From: Stereum hirsutum FP-91666 SS1
Taxonomy: Eukaryota > Basidiomycota > Agaricomycetes > Russulales > Stereaceae
Assembly (NCBI RefSeq): GCF_000264905.1
Contig: NW_006763131.1
Coordinates: 3,118,708 to 3,182,707 of the forward strand
Direction of reading: 5' to 3'
DNA: 64,000 nucleotides
Made by a program: the position numbers and the translations under genes. Positions within the stretch are counted from its first letter, which is position 1; each line of letters opens with the position of its first letter. Shown here in pieces: positions 21,137 to 30,949 of the stretch. The notes under the pieces are model-generated. The model was given only the letters and a program-made list of their open reading frames with translations. It made no database searches and was not told the origin of the DNA.

Positions 21137-23190
21137 ATGGTGAAGCACTCCTACGCAGATAGCGACGACGAGTTCCCCATCGAATGGGTTACTCCAGCAT
21201 CCAAACTAGCACAACCGACCCAACCCTCCCCCTCTCCTTATTATTCTGCAAGTTTGGCCCCAGGACTCGTATATAATAATACCAGCAGTGGAGTCGGCAA
21301 TCCCATTGCTGGTACCAGTAGCACTACTGGCGCGGCGGCGGCAGGGTCGTCGTCCTCGAAGCCCGTGCTGGACTTGACGGATTCCCCGCCTCGAAAGCCC
21401 AAGACCAAACGTCAACGCAAGACGAAGGACGTCGAGCTACCTGTTCAATCTGTCCATAAGCCCATGCCTACTCAGATTCCTCAAACCCCGGCTCCTTTCC
21501 CAGAACTTGCTATGTCACGCCCGACTCCGTCTGTCTGGGATTACCCTCCCCCTCCGCCAGCCCGGGCTCCAGCTCCAGCTCCTGTCCAACAAGCTCCAAC
21601 AACAACTCCGACGCAGAAACCTCCAGTGCCTCAGACTTCGACTCCGACTCCAGCCAAACCGCGCCAGCGCAAGGCGAAGAACACGGAGGACGCTACGGGC
21701 GTGCCTTCGTCGCAGAAAAAAGGAAAGGGCAAGAGCAAAGAGGATGGCACTGGCATTGGCACTAGTACGCGGCAGCCTAAGGCCCCGAAGGAGAAACCTG
21801 AGAAGCGCGAGGCGAGGTTCAAGTCTTCGTGTCCGCAGAACATACGGGAGCGTGTTGAGCGCGTGATGACCCAGAGGTGAGTGTTGCACGAGGTTCGCGG
21901 ACTAGCTTACTCGATATACTGATTTGTTTTTGTTTTATTTCGATGAAAAGATTTTTTATGGTTGACCGTACGCGGAATGGGGATGAGCTTAAGGAAGAGT
22001 TCGATGTCTTGGGTTCTACCGGGAATGTGAGCATCCTGAGTTTATGAACATTTTCTTTTTTTGTTCGCTGACATTGTTTGTCGGTAGGTTTACAAGGTGA
22101 TAATCGAGAAGACGCCGTCCTGCACTTGTGCGTCTTTGTTCTCACTACGTTACAAGTCTCCAAAATGCTGAATCATCCCTTCATCGGTGGCAGGCCCTGA
22201 TTTCCTGAAAGGAAATCACTGTAAACATATCGTACGTTCCGATTTTTGCTGTCCGGACGCGTGGGCTCATCCCTATTCGACAGCTCTTCATATTCCTAAA
22301 AGGTTCGCACAAATGGTTTCTCGTCTGCTCATTTGTGTGTAAACGCCGTCTGACCCGATCGTGCTTTGTGCAGTTCTTCAAGTAAGCCAGGCGTCCGGGC
22401 ACTGGTACCAAAAGTAAGTCCTCGACCCCATTCCCCAGCCCATCCCAAGTCACTCACGGTTTCGCGTACAACCAACACAGAGCCCTCCTCACCACCGAAC
22501 TCGCCCAAATCTTCGCCCAAGCCCCCATCGCGCCCAACGCGCTCGCGAACCCCCGGATCCGCGAAGCCTACGCGAAAGCGACGGGCAAGACCACCACCAC
22601 GTCCTCCTCTTCCGGCTCTTCCGCCTCGAACAGCACTGGCAGCAAGAAACGGATCCCGGGTCCGGAAGACGACTGTCCGATCTGCTACGAAAATATGCAT
22701 AAGCTGGATCTGGGAAAACTCACGTTTTGTCAGGAGTGTGGGAACGGGCTGCATTCGGAGTGTTTTGGGCAGTGTAAGCCTGCGTCCTTTTGCTGTTTTT
22801 TTTTTCGGTCTACGTGACTTATAATGATGACCTTTGCTGGGATTTGTGAATATAGGGGCGAAGACGGCGAAGAGGAATCTTACGTGTGTGTTCTGTCGTG
22901 CGAAGTGGGTCCTCGCTGGTGCTGGTGCTGCTGGCGGTGGTGGTGCTGCTGGCGGTGGTGGTGTGGTGGCGGCAGGAGGAAGTCGTCGTACGGCGGAGGG
23001 ATACCTTAATCTTGGTGCTGTAGCGGGTTTGAGCCCGGTGCGCGATACGAGCACCTGTACGTTCTTCCTATCCTTCTTTGTCTTAGGCTCGTAAATTGAT
23101 GGTCTTTTGGGTACAGATTATCACGGACCACGGTATGGGCAGAGACATTATGGGTATCAGGAGTATGAGGAAGAGGATTATGAGTATTAG
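21137..23190 (+). CDS. SWIM- and RING-type zinc-finger protein, putative E3 ubiquitin ligase
   Basis: The start at 21137 gives MVKHSYADSDDEFPIEWVTP and a 240-residue disordered Pro/Ser/Lys-rich N-terminus with basic clusters (KPKTKRQRKTK), a likely nuclear signal. After QNIRERVERVMTQR the SWIM domain is spread over short exons: FFMVDRT, VYKVIIEKTPSCTC and PDFLKGNHCKHI. Together these give the CxC...CxH zinc pattern. A helical segment, a Ser/Thr linker and a RING-like domain follow: DDCPICYENMHKLDLG, FCQECGNGLHSECF and NLTCVFCRAKW. A Gly/Ala repeat (AGAGAAGGGGAAGGGG) comes after it. The last exon (23121-23190) is Tyr-rich (YYHGPRYGQRHYGYQEYEEE). SWIM plus RING is the architecture of ZSWIM2/MEX-type E3 ligases. 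The substrate is unknown. Confidence 0.82.
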
Positions 23191-24026
23191 GTCTACGATC
23201 AAGGAGCGAGGAGGGTGTCAATATCGATTCTCAGATCTACGGAGTACTAATAGTAACAGGGGAGGAGGTCTCATCTTTCTTGGAATTCTTGATTCATCTC
23301 TACATTATTCACCGGCGATCTCTCGGACGTCAGACTAATACGGCCTAGCTGTTGTACACAGTGCACCATAATTCTTGCTTCACACATACACATACGTACA
23401 CCTGGACTTCGAGAGTCGACGACCAAGCCGTGAGACTGCACCTGCATGCATGGTAAGGTTCCATCATCTGACGAGAACTTTACCGCACGTCATGGCTGCC
23501 ACTTCCTGTTTCCCGTTTCCTGTTTCCTGTTAGGGAATACTATGGGAAGATGTGAACGCGAGAGGTCCATGTTTGGCCATGGATGTTCTCCTTCGAGATG
23601 GAGATGAACTTGTACGGTACCGTCGGTGGTTTCGTGGACGCAAGATGTGTTTGATCTCACGGCTCTCCCACATGTTGCATCATACTGTAGGTGTTCAGAC
23701 AGCAGCATAATCTCGCTCTTGTTCGACCCGCAGAGTGGGAGTAAGTAGGATGGTGAGACGGGATCGGGGCCCCTGTCCTCGATCTAAGATCTATCTAGAG
23801 GAATCTAGCTATGCAAAGCGAACGAGAGCGTTCGTTGGGGAGGATAGGGCGCTTTGCAAATTCCGAAAAGGATGCGTTGGGGATCCAGTTCCTCTCAAAG
23901 CAGTGTGCATTTACACTAACTTTCCCCGCATGGAAAAGGCTCGAACTTGGCGTCAAGAGAATAAATACCCCGCATCAGGACCGCCGATGCCATACAACCA
24001 CACACTACTACTACCTCACTACCAAA
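23191..24026. other. Intergenic region with short tandem repeat
   Basis: The region holds the SWIM/RING 3' UTR and the promoter of the next gene. A small direct repeat of TTTCCTG/TTTCCCG units occurs at 23501-23530. A TATA-like AATAAATA at 23960-23967 lies 60 bases before the ATG at 24027. Confidence 0.45.
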
Positions 24027-24680
24027 ATGACCACCACTATTCAACGCTCGCACTCTGCACCACACTTTGGCTTGCAGCAGGGTGACAAGGACAAGGTGTT
24101 CCATAAACAACAGCGGCCACAGACGCCCAGACGAACGAAGACTACGACGGACTTCGCGGCGATGGCGATGGCGCCTCGAGAGGACCCGTTCAACATGGGC
24201 GGGTTCTTCCCGTCACACCATCGAGAGGAGGACGAGTGGAGTTGGCTGCACGCCGAGGACGAGGAGGAGGCAGGGTACGGGGAGGGTTACGAGGAGCAGG
24301 AGGAAGTCGAAGGAGGAGAGGTCGAGGCGGGCCCGGGTGCGGTGATTCGGAGCGAGGACAAGTTGGGGATCCTGAGTCTGCGTGCGTTCAGTTCCGTCAG
24401 TCTGCGGTTCGATGTGACGCTGACGGGGAATACCGGTGCAGTGGACGCGTTGCAGGGCGAGGCAGGTGCGGATGACCGATTGTATTCGCCGTACGCGGAT
24501 TCAGAGGCCTGTGACGACGAGTCTTTGCGTCTCGCCCTTTGCGCACGGCGAGTGGCGCACGAGGACCGGTGGGCGTCTAATAGTGGGAAGGGGGGCCTGG
24601 GAGAGTTATTCCTGGGACCAGAGAGGGTGGAAGGGGGACGGTTGTCCGAGGGCCTGCAGCTGCTCGCTGGGTTGTTCTGA
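24027..24680 (+). CDS. Uncharacterised acidic protein
   Basis: Intronless reading frame of 217 residues. The start at 24027 (MTTTIQRSHSAPHFG) was chosen because a TATA-like box sits about 60 bases upstream and an A-rich context precedes the ATG. The longer in-frame extension crosses that box. Residues 1-45 are basic and polar. Residues 60-110 are extremely acidic and Gly/Glu-rich (EEDEWSWLHAEDEEEAG). The C-terminal half has mixed composition with LGILSLRAFSSVSLRFDVTL as the only hydrophobic stretch, and it ends LSEGLQLLAGLF. No known domain, signal peptide or membrane segment is recognised. It lies 224 bases before the CSL gene in the same orientation. It could be a lineage-specific regulator. 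Real coding status rests on length, promoter position and coding-like composition only. Confidence 0.5.
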   Translation: MTTTIQRSHSAPHFGLQQGDKDKVFHKQQRPQTPRRTKTTTDFAAMAMAPREDPFNMGGFFPSHHREEDEWSWLHAEDEEEAGYGEGYEEQEEVEGGEVEAGPGAVIRSEDKLGILSLRAFSSVSLRFDVTLTGNTGAVDALQGEAGADDRLYSPYADSEACDDESLRLALCARRVAHEDRWASNSGKGGLGELFLGPERVEGGRLSEGLQLLAGLF

Positions 24681-24789
24681 GCTCTGTCCGTTCCCATCTG
24701 TGCTCGATAATCTGCTAGACGTAAATATAGCGAGGACTGCTGGACAATCAGCTGGGTGGCGTGCCGGCTTGCCGCGCCTCGGACTTCCA

Positions 24790-24796
24790 TATAAAG
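24790..24796 (+). promoter_or_regulatory. TATA box of the CSL gene
   Basis: TATAAAG lies 115 bases before the chosen start codon at 24905. An out-of-frame ATG at 24814 lies between them and would be at the very 5' edge of the transcript or outside it. Confidence 0.5.
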
Positions 24797-24904
24797 CCCT
24801 GCACGCTCCCACGATGAGTGAGCCAACGTGGTTTGCTTTTCGTTCCCACTCTCACGCTCGCGCCGTCTTTCCCAGGCTCGTCAAGAAGTCGGTGCGGGGA
24901 CAAG

Positions 24905-25170
24905 ATGAGGACGGTCATTCCCTTGGAGGACATCCATCCCTCCTCAAAACAAATCATTCAAAACAACTTCGAAGCACACCACCAGCACCCCCTTCCCCAG
25001 CCCCAAAACTTCTCCCAGCTCGTCGTCAACGCCATAAACGACTCCCACTCCTCCCCGTCCTCCCCGGACCACAACGTTCAGCAACAGTTCCACCCAGACC
25101 ACGCGTCCCATCTCGTGTCCCTCCCACAGCAGGACCCAGTGCCCTCCATAGAGTCCATTATTGCCGCCTC

Positions 25171-25213
<43 letters not shown>

Positions 25214-27328
25214 CAACAACAACAGCAAGACTTACCAGGCCAGCAGCCGCCGTGGCATATCCCCCATCCGCTTCCTATGGCCCCGCAATCCCAGCAACGT
25301 GAATTGCCCCCCGCGCAGCCCTCTAGACCGGTCAGTCCTCCAAGCTTACCCCCCCTTCCATTCCGATTCCACATCGCGAACGTCTTCCAGAAGAGGTCAC
25401 GTGCTGATCATCTCTCTCACTCATCAGAATCCGAACAAGCGAAAGCTCGACGACACCGACACGGAGGATCCCCACAAAAAGATTCGTCGTGTCGTCCGCG
25501 ACCATGTCGTCCCAGATCCAAACCGCGCAGTGCCCATGACCACCGTCATCTGCCTCCACGCCGCCGTCGCCCAAAAATCGTACGGCAGCGAGAAGCGCTT
25601 CCTATGTCCGCCACCCGTCGTCCATATCGAGGGCCCCGTCTGGCAGATGCGTCAGCAGCAGCTCTCTATGTCCGTCGTCTCCGAGACCGGCGAGCGTGCG
25701 TTCGAGCAGAAGCAGCCGCTCGATAACAGCATGTCCGCAAGCTTCAAGTACCTCCACGTAACTGGCACCGCGAAAGCGAAGAGCTTCCAGCTTTCGCTCG
25801 AGATCGCGGAACCCTTGCCTCACAGTACCGGTTCAGAGGGCACCGACGCCACCCCAGGACGCGTCTGGGCCACATTCGACTCCGCCCCGGTCACCATCAT
25901 TTCGAAGCCTTCGAAGAAGACGGCGAAGACCCGTAACATCTCGTCCTGCATCCTCGCCGGTGGCCCCGTCTCGCTCTTCAATCGCATCAACTCACAGACC
26001 GTGCGGACGAAGTACATGACCATCGATCAGACTCAACTTTGCGCCAGCAACGTCTCTTGGTCTGCTTTCAACGTGAATGTCGTTCGACGAGCACAGGAGC
26101 CGCCGTCCCATGGTACGTATACAATACGACTTGCCATGCACTTATCGAGACTGACGCGTTCGCGTTCCAGTCCCCCAGCCAGTCACGTACGGCTCGGAGA
26201 TCATCCTCACGGACACTCAGTCTGGTATCTCGACCGCGCCACTCGTCATCCGCAAGGTAGACAAAGGTAAGATCGCCACCGATGACGGTGGCCCGGTCAG
26301 TCAGATGCAGAAGATCGCACTTCAGCGAGTCAACCCAGACGGCACTCGTCATTACTTGTCCGCCTCTGGACCCATGCCTGGTGCAGGTGGCGCCGCCGCT
26401 ACATCCCCTGGTGCGGCCGGCACACATCCTCTAATCTTCCAGTCACCTCGGATACGGGAGGAAGTGAAGGAAGGTACGCGCGTTGTGATCGACGAGGTGG
26501 ACGATTATCTGTGTTGGACGATTGTGGGAATCTGTAAGTGTGGCCTTTTTACCCCTATCGCGCCACCCGTATCTCACCGCATCTCTTCTCCTTCAAGCCA
26601 AATTCCAATACACGTTCTTCGACGCGTTTGGGCCCAACAACAACATCCCCGAGAAGCCGATCACTCCGTTCCCGACGCTGTTCACGACGCCCGTCTACCA
26701 GCCGACGCGGAGTCATGCGCTCGACATGACGGTCTCCAACTTTTACTACGTCCACCCCAAGACGGGAGCGCACACGCCGCTAGACGTCTACCTCGGCAAT
26801 ATCGGCCCTCTCCCATTCTCAGTGTACCCAGATAAATTCTCACCGCTCACGAGCATCTCGCCGTTCGTGCACTCACACGGACCAGGCCAGAACGGCGGCC
26901 CCTCGACGGAAGTGGCCGAGTCGCCACTCGGGTCGAGGTACATCACTTCGGGTCACACGCACACGATGCTGATCGTCGACTTGCCACCCTTGGCAGAGAT
27001 CATGAAGGCGGTCGAGGACGAGTCTCCCGAAGAGCGAGAGAGCGGTTCGTCGCGCACACGAGGAGACCGTGAGGACTCTGGGGTCGTGACGATTGCCGCA
27101 CCTCAGGCGCTCGCAGGACGCAGCCTGCCGCTCCTGTTCATCCGCTCCGCGGACGGCGTAGGCTACCACTCTGGGCGGACGGTCGCCATCGAGAACCTCT
27201 TCCAGGAGATGAGCGGCCTTGGGGGAGACGCGTCGGGGTCTGGCGTCGAGACGCAATGGTTAGCGGCCGCGCAGGCGGCGGCGGCAGCGGATGGCGGTCT
27301 GCATGGGTGGACATTGAGGGTCGTGTAA
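24905..27328 (+). CDS. CSL (CBF1/Su(H)/LAG-1) family transcription factor
   Basis: About 734 residues in four exons (24905-25330, 25428-26112, 26171-26533, 26598-27328). CSL proteins bind GTGGGAA-like DNA. Fungi lack Notch, and their CSL proteins regulate adhesion and cell-cycle traits in fission yeast. The N-terminal 140 residues are disordered and include a pure glutamine run at residues 89-106, encoded by mixed CAG and CAA codons. The Rel-like N-terminal domain has TVICLHAAVAQKSYGSEKRF. The beta-trefoil domain includes NSMSASFKYLHVTGTAKAKS, TRNISSCILAGGPVSLFNRI and SQTVRTKYMTIDQ. The C-terminal domain includes QYTFFDAFGP and ALDMTVSNFYYVHPKTG. A basic segment NPNKRKLDDTDTEDPHKKIR may be a nuclear signal. 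The length fits fungal CSL proteins, which exceed the metazoan ones. Confidence 0.93.
25174..25230 (+). repeat. CAG/CAA trinucleotide repeat (polyglutamine)
   Basis: About 18 consecutive glutamine codons in exon 1 of the CSL gene, first mostly CAG and then mostly CAA. The mixed codons would lower slippage, but length variation between strains is still likely. Confidence 0.9.
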
Positions 27329-28050
27329 TCGTTTTGTACTTTCACTAGGCCGTATGTCGTTCTGCGTTCATTGGTTTTGCTGGCCGCGCTCGGTTGGACG
27401 ATGGAACGGAAGATTGAGAGGTCTTGGTCGTGACGATGGGTTTCTTTTTTTTTCTGTGTGCCTCGCTTGCTTTTTTACATGATCGTTATCGCTGTCTTGT
27501 TGCTTGTCTTTTATGTATTCAGTTTTTTCTCTCTCCCTCTCTCTCTCTCTACTCGTAGTGCTACATACGTATGACAGAAGTGCCCTGTGAAAGTGTGAAT
27601 GCAAATGAATGACGGTTTGTTCTCGGACCCACGAGTGCTACGTCGTCAAAGAATAGGTCGAACGTTCTTCGAATCAAGAGACTGGGCGACTGGGCGGCTT
27701 GGCCAGAAGAAACCGAGACGCGGCGAGCAGCGGACGCGTCGCGCGTCGACCAGCAATAAAAGTATTTTAAGATTTGCCTGATCCGCTCCTCCCAGTCTCG
27801 TCCTCTTCGCCCGCAGCCCAGCTCGTCTCTCGAACCACCATCGCAGCCCTGTACGTCCCCCGTCCACGAATCCATCCTTTGACTATCGCCGTCTACCGCC
27901 GGTTTCGGTTTCAGCTAACGAAATCCCTTTCCTCCTTTTATAAAAACCCCTTTACCACCTGACCATACGCTTTGATTTCCCCCCTTCCCCCCTCCACCCC
28001 TGCAACCCTCATCCAGCTCATAAACACCACACATACACAGATACATAGCT
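27329..28050. promoter_or_regulatory. Intergenic region with pyruvate kinase promoter
   Basis: A CSL 3' UTR is followed by a T/C-rich stretch (27490-27555). TATAAAA at 27939-27945 lies about 110 bases before the pyruvate kinase ATG, with a pyrimidine-rich leader after it (27975-28015). This is typical of a strongly expressed fungal glycolytic gene. Confidence 0.6.
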
Positions 28051-30548
28051 ATGGCCGCTTTCCTCCCCACCGACGGTATTCGCTCTCGTCTCGAATGGAG
28101 CGCGACGCTCTCGCCTACACAGGCTCCTCAGCCCACTGAGGAGACCAAGTTCTTCCGCAAAGTACGTTCTCTTGTCCCTTTTGACGCCCGACTCTTGACT
28201 CATTTCATGCACGCACTGACTCTCTGATGGTGTAGACCGCGATCATCGCGACTATCGGTATGTTTTTTTCTTCTTTTGATGTGATCGTGAGGTGGAGATG
28301 GAGGTGTTGATTGATTGGGTATTTTTTTTGTTGGCGATACGTAGGCCCGAATGTGAATACTGTGGAGAAGCTCGCTGACCTCCGCAAGGCCGGCGTCAAC
28401 ATCGGTGCGCATCGATCCTGCTAGCCTTTTGTCCGTATCGTGCTCATCCTCAATCATGTAACTTAGTTCGTATGAACTTCTCCCATGGCTCGTACGAGTA
28501 TCACCAGAGCGTTATCGATAACACCAGGAAGATGCTCGCTGGTCAGTGTTTTTCTCTTGCATCAGTATCAGGTCTTTGCGCCGGAAGTGTTTATTTACGT
28601 TTTGTGATTTGTTCGTGGGATGCAGCCGATCCTTCCGGACGTCCGGTTGCTATTGCTTTGGACACGGTGAGAGTTTCTCTCGACATTTCTTGATGTGGTG
28701 AATTAAGCGCTTAATGAGTCTATCGTATGGTTTTAGAAAGGACCTGAGATCAGGACTGGGCTTATGCGGGATAACAAGGATGTTCGTTTTTCGTCATGCG
28801 TTGCCCCACCACCCACGACGATGTTGATCCTGTGTGGTTTGTAGATCCCCATCAAGGCTGGACATGAGTTCACCGTGTCGGTGGACCCCAAGTATGCCGA
28901 GGCCTGCGACGACAAGGTCATCTTCATGGACTACGTGAGTGTTGGAGCATACTACCAGCCCCGTGTAGTAAATTGACCCCAGGATCTACCTCCAGACCAA
29001 CTTGCCCAAGGTCACTGCCCCCGGCAAGCTCATCTACGTCGATGACGGTGAGTAAAAACCCCTGTTTTGAGCGAATCCCGGGCCAAGGTTGACATATCTT
29101 TTCCTAGGTATTCTCTCCCTCCTCGTTCTCTCCATCGACGGAACCAACGTCCGCGTCCGCGCCATCAACAACGGCACCCTCTCCTCCCGCAAGGGCGTCA
29201 ACCTCCCCAAGACCCCCGTCGACCTCCCCGCTCTCTCGGAGAAGGACAAGGCTGACCTCAAGTTCGGCGTCAAGAACGGCGTCGACATGGTCTTCGCGTC
29301 TTTCATCCGCCGCGCCCAGGACGTCACCGACATCCGCGAGGTTCTCGGTCCCGATGGGGCCAACATCAAGATCATCGTGAAGATCGAGAACGAGCAGGGT
29401 GTGGCCAACTTTGACGAGATTTTGAAGGCGACGGACGGTGTGATGGTTGCCCGTGGGGATTTGGGTATCGAGATTCCGGCTAGTCAGGTGTTTTTGGCGC
29501 AGAAGATGATGATCGCCAAGTGTAACATGGCCGGCAAGCCTGTCATCGTCGCCACCCAGATGCTCGAGGTGCGTTGTCCTTTTTATCCATCAAATGGGAT
29601 TTTTGACGAGCCTTTTGTTCCACTCTAGTCTATGACCGTACGTGATTCCGGTCGTTCCTGTTGTTGAATGCTCCTCATCATCTTTGGATATAGTACAACC
29701 CCAGGCCCACGCGTGCTGAAGTTAGCGACGTCGCTAACGCTGTCCTCGATGGTGCTGACTGTGTCATGTTGTCCGGCGAGACCGCCAAGGGCTCATACCC
29801 CATCCAGTCTGGTAAGTCCTATCTTTCTAGTCCTGTCGGCAAGCATGCAACTCACGGTGTCTTTCCCCCATAGTCCTCATGATGGCTGAGACCTGTCTCC
29901 TCGCCGAGGCCGCGATCTGCTACCCACCTCTGTACGACGAGTTGAGGGGCGTCACCCCCCGCCCGACCGAGACCGTGGAGACCGTCGCGCTCGCTGCCGT
30001 CGCCGCCGCTGCTGAGCAAAACGCCGCTGCCATCCTTGTCCTCTCCACGAGTGGTAACACCGCTCGTTTGATCTCCAAGTACCGTCCCAGCGTCCCCATC
30101 ATCACCGGTACGGTCTTTTCGATTATCAAAAAACGTTGATCATGTTGAGATTTACCTTTCCGCTTTATTACAGTTACCCGCAGCGAGCAGACCGCCCGCC
30201 AGATCCATCTCCACCGTGGATGTTATCCATTCTGGTACAACGAGCCCCGTGGGATCCAGAGCCACCAGTGGCAGGTCGATGTGCGTCTCCGATTTAGGAC
30301 ACTCTATTTCCTCGGTCGATATACTTACTGATTGGCCCTTTACTCCTTGTTGCTCCTTGTTGCAGGTCGACAACCGTATCCGGTTTGGTCTCCGTAGCGC
30401 GCTTGCGATGAACCTGTTGAAGCCCGGATCGACGATCATCGCCGTGCAGGGCTGGAAGGGCGGCTTGGGCCACACGAACACGATGCGTGTGCTCTCTGTC
30501 CCGACTGACGCGGCGGACCTCGAGGCGCAGGACTTGGGCGCGAACTAA
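28051..30548 (+). CDS. Pyruvate kinase
   Basis: Final step of glycolysis: phosphoenolpyruvate plus ADP to pyruvate plus ATP, in the cytosol. The gene has many introns, with tiny 5' exons. The start at 28051 reads [20 protein letters not shown]. Signatures: [69 protein letters not shown] and [18 protein letters not shown]. The catalytic helix [17 protein letters not shown] then follows with [16 protein letters not shown] and [21 protein letters not shown]-terminal allosteric domain: [20 protein letters not shown] and [18 protein letters not shown]. The lysine in KIENEQG and the RGDLG metal-binding motif are present. The length of about 530 residues is normal. A strong TATA promoter is upstream. 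Confidence 0.97.
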
Positions 30549-30949
30549 AGGTGCAAAAAGATCGGTAGCATGACGAAAGGAAAGGAAGTTGGGAATCGGT
30601 TTTTCTTTGGGAAGATTCGTCGAAGGAATACGGCAGCTTGTACAATTCGCGATATAGACGTCTGCTGTGAGATAGTTTTAGTGTAGTAATTACCCGGCGC
30701 TTATGCGATATAGAGCCTGTTTTTGTTGTACTTCGAGTGGAACATCGAGGACGCCTAAGTTGTAACGGGGTGGTGACATACGGTGGAATAAATAGAGTGA
30801 CGTCTTGGCGTGTGGCGATCGTTCGGCTAATTCCAGGTGGATGGTCGACTGTCACTGTCCTCTTCAACTCATACCTCCATACCCTCGACGTGCACTCATC
30901 CCATCCCCATCCTTCCTCCACATTCCTCCACAAAGCCAGACGCGGGCTC
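30549..30949. promoter_or_regulatory. Intergenic region, pyruvate kinase to glycosyltransferase
   Basis: The region holds the pyruvate kinase 3' UTR and a TATA-like AATAAATAG around 30786-30794, about 160 bases before the next start. Confidence 0.4.

Noticed and set aside
24814..24904. ATG at 24814 as CSL start
   Set aside because: It is in a different frame from the CSL exon and lies about 25 bases from the TATA box.
30737..30949. Upstream in-frame start for the glycosyltransferase
   Set aside because: It precedes a TATA-like box and adds residues without conserved features. The ATG at 30950 fits better.
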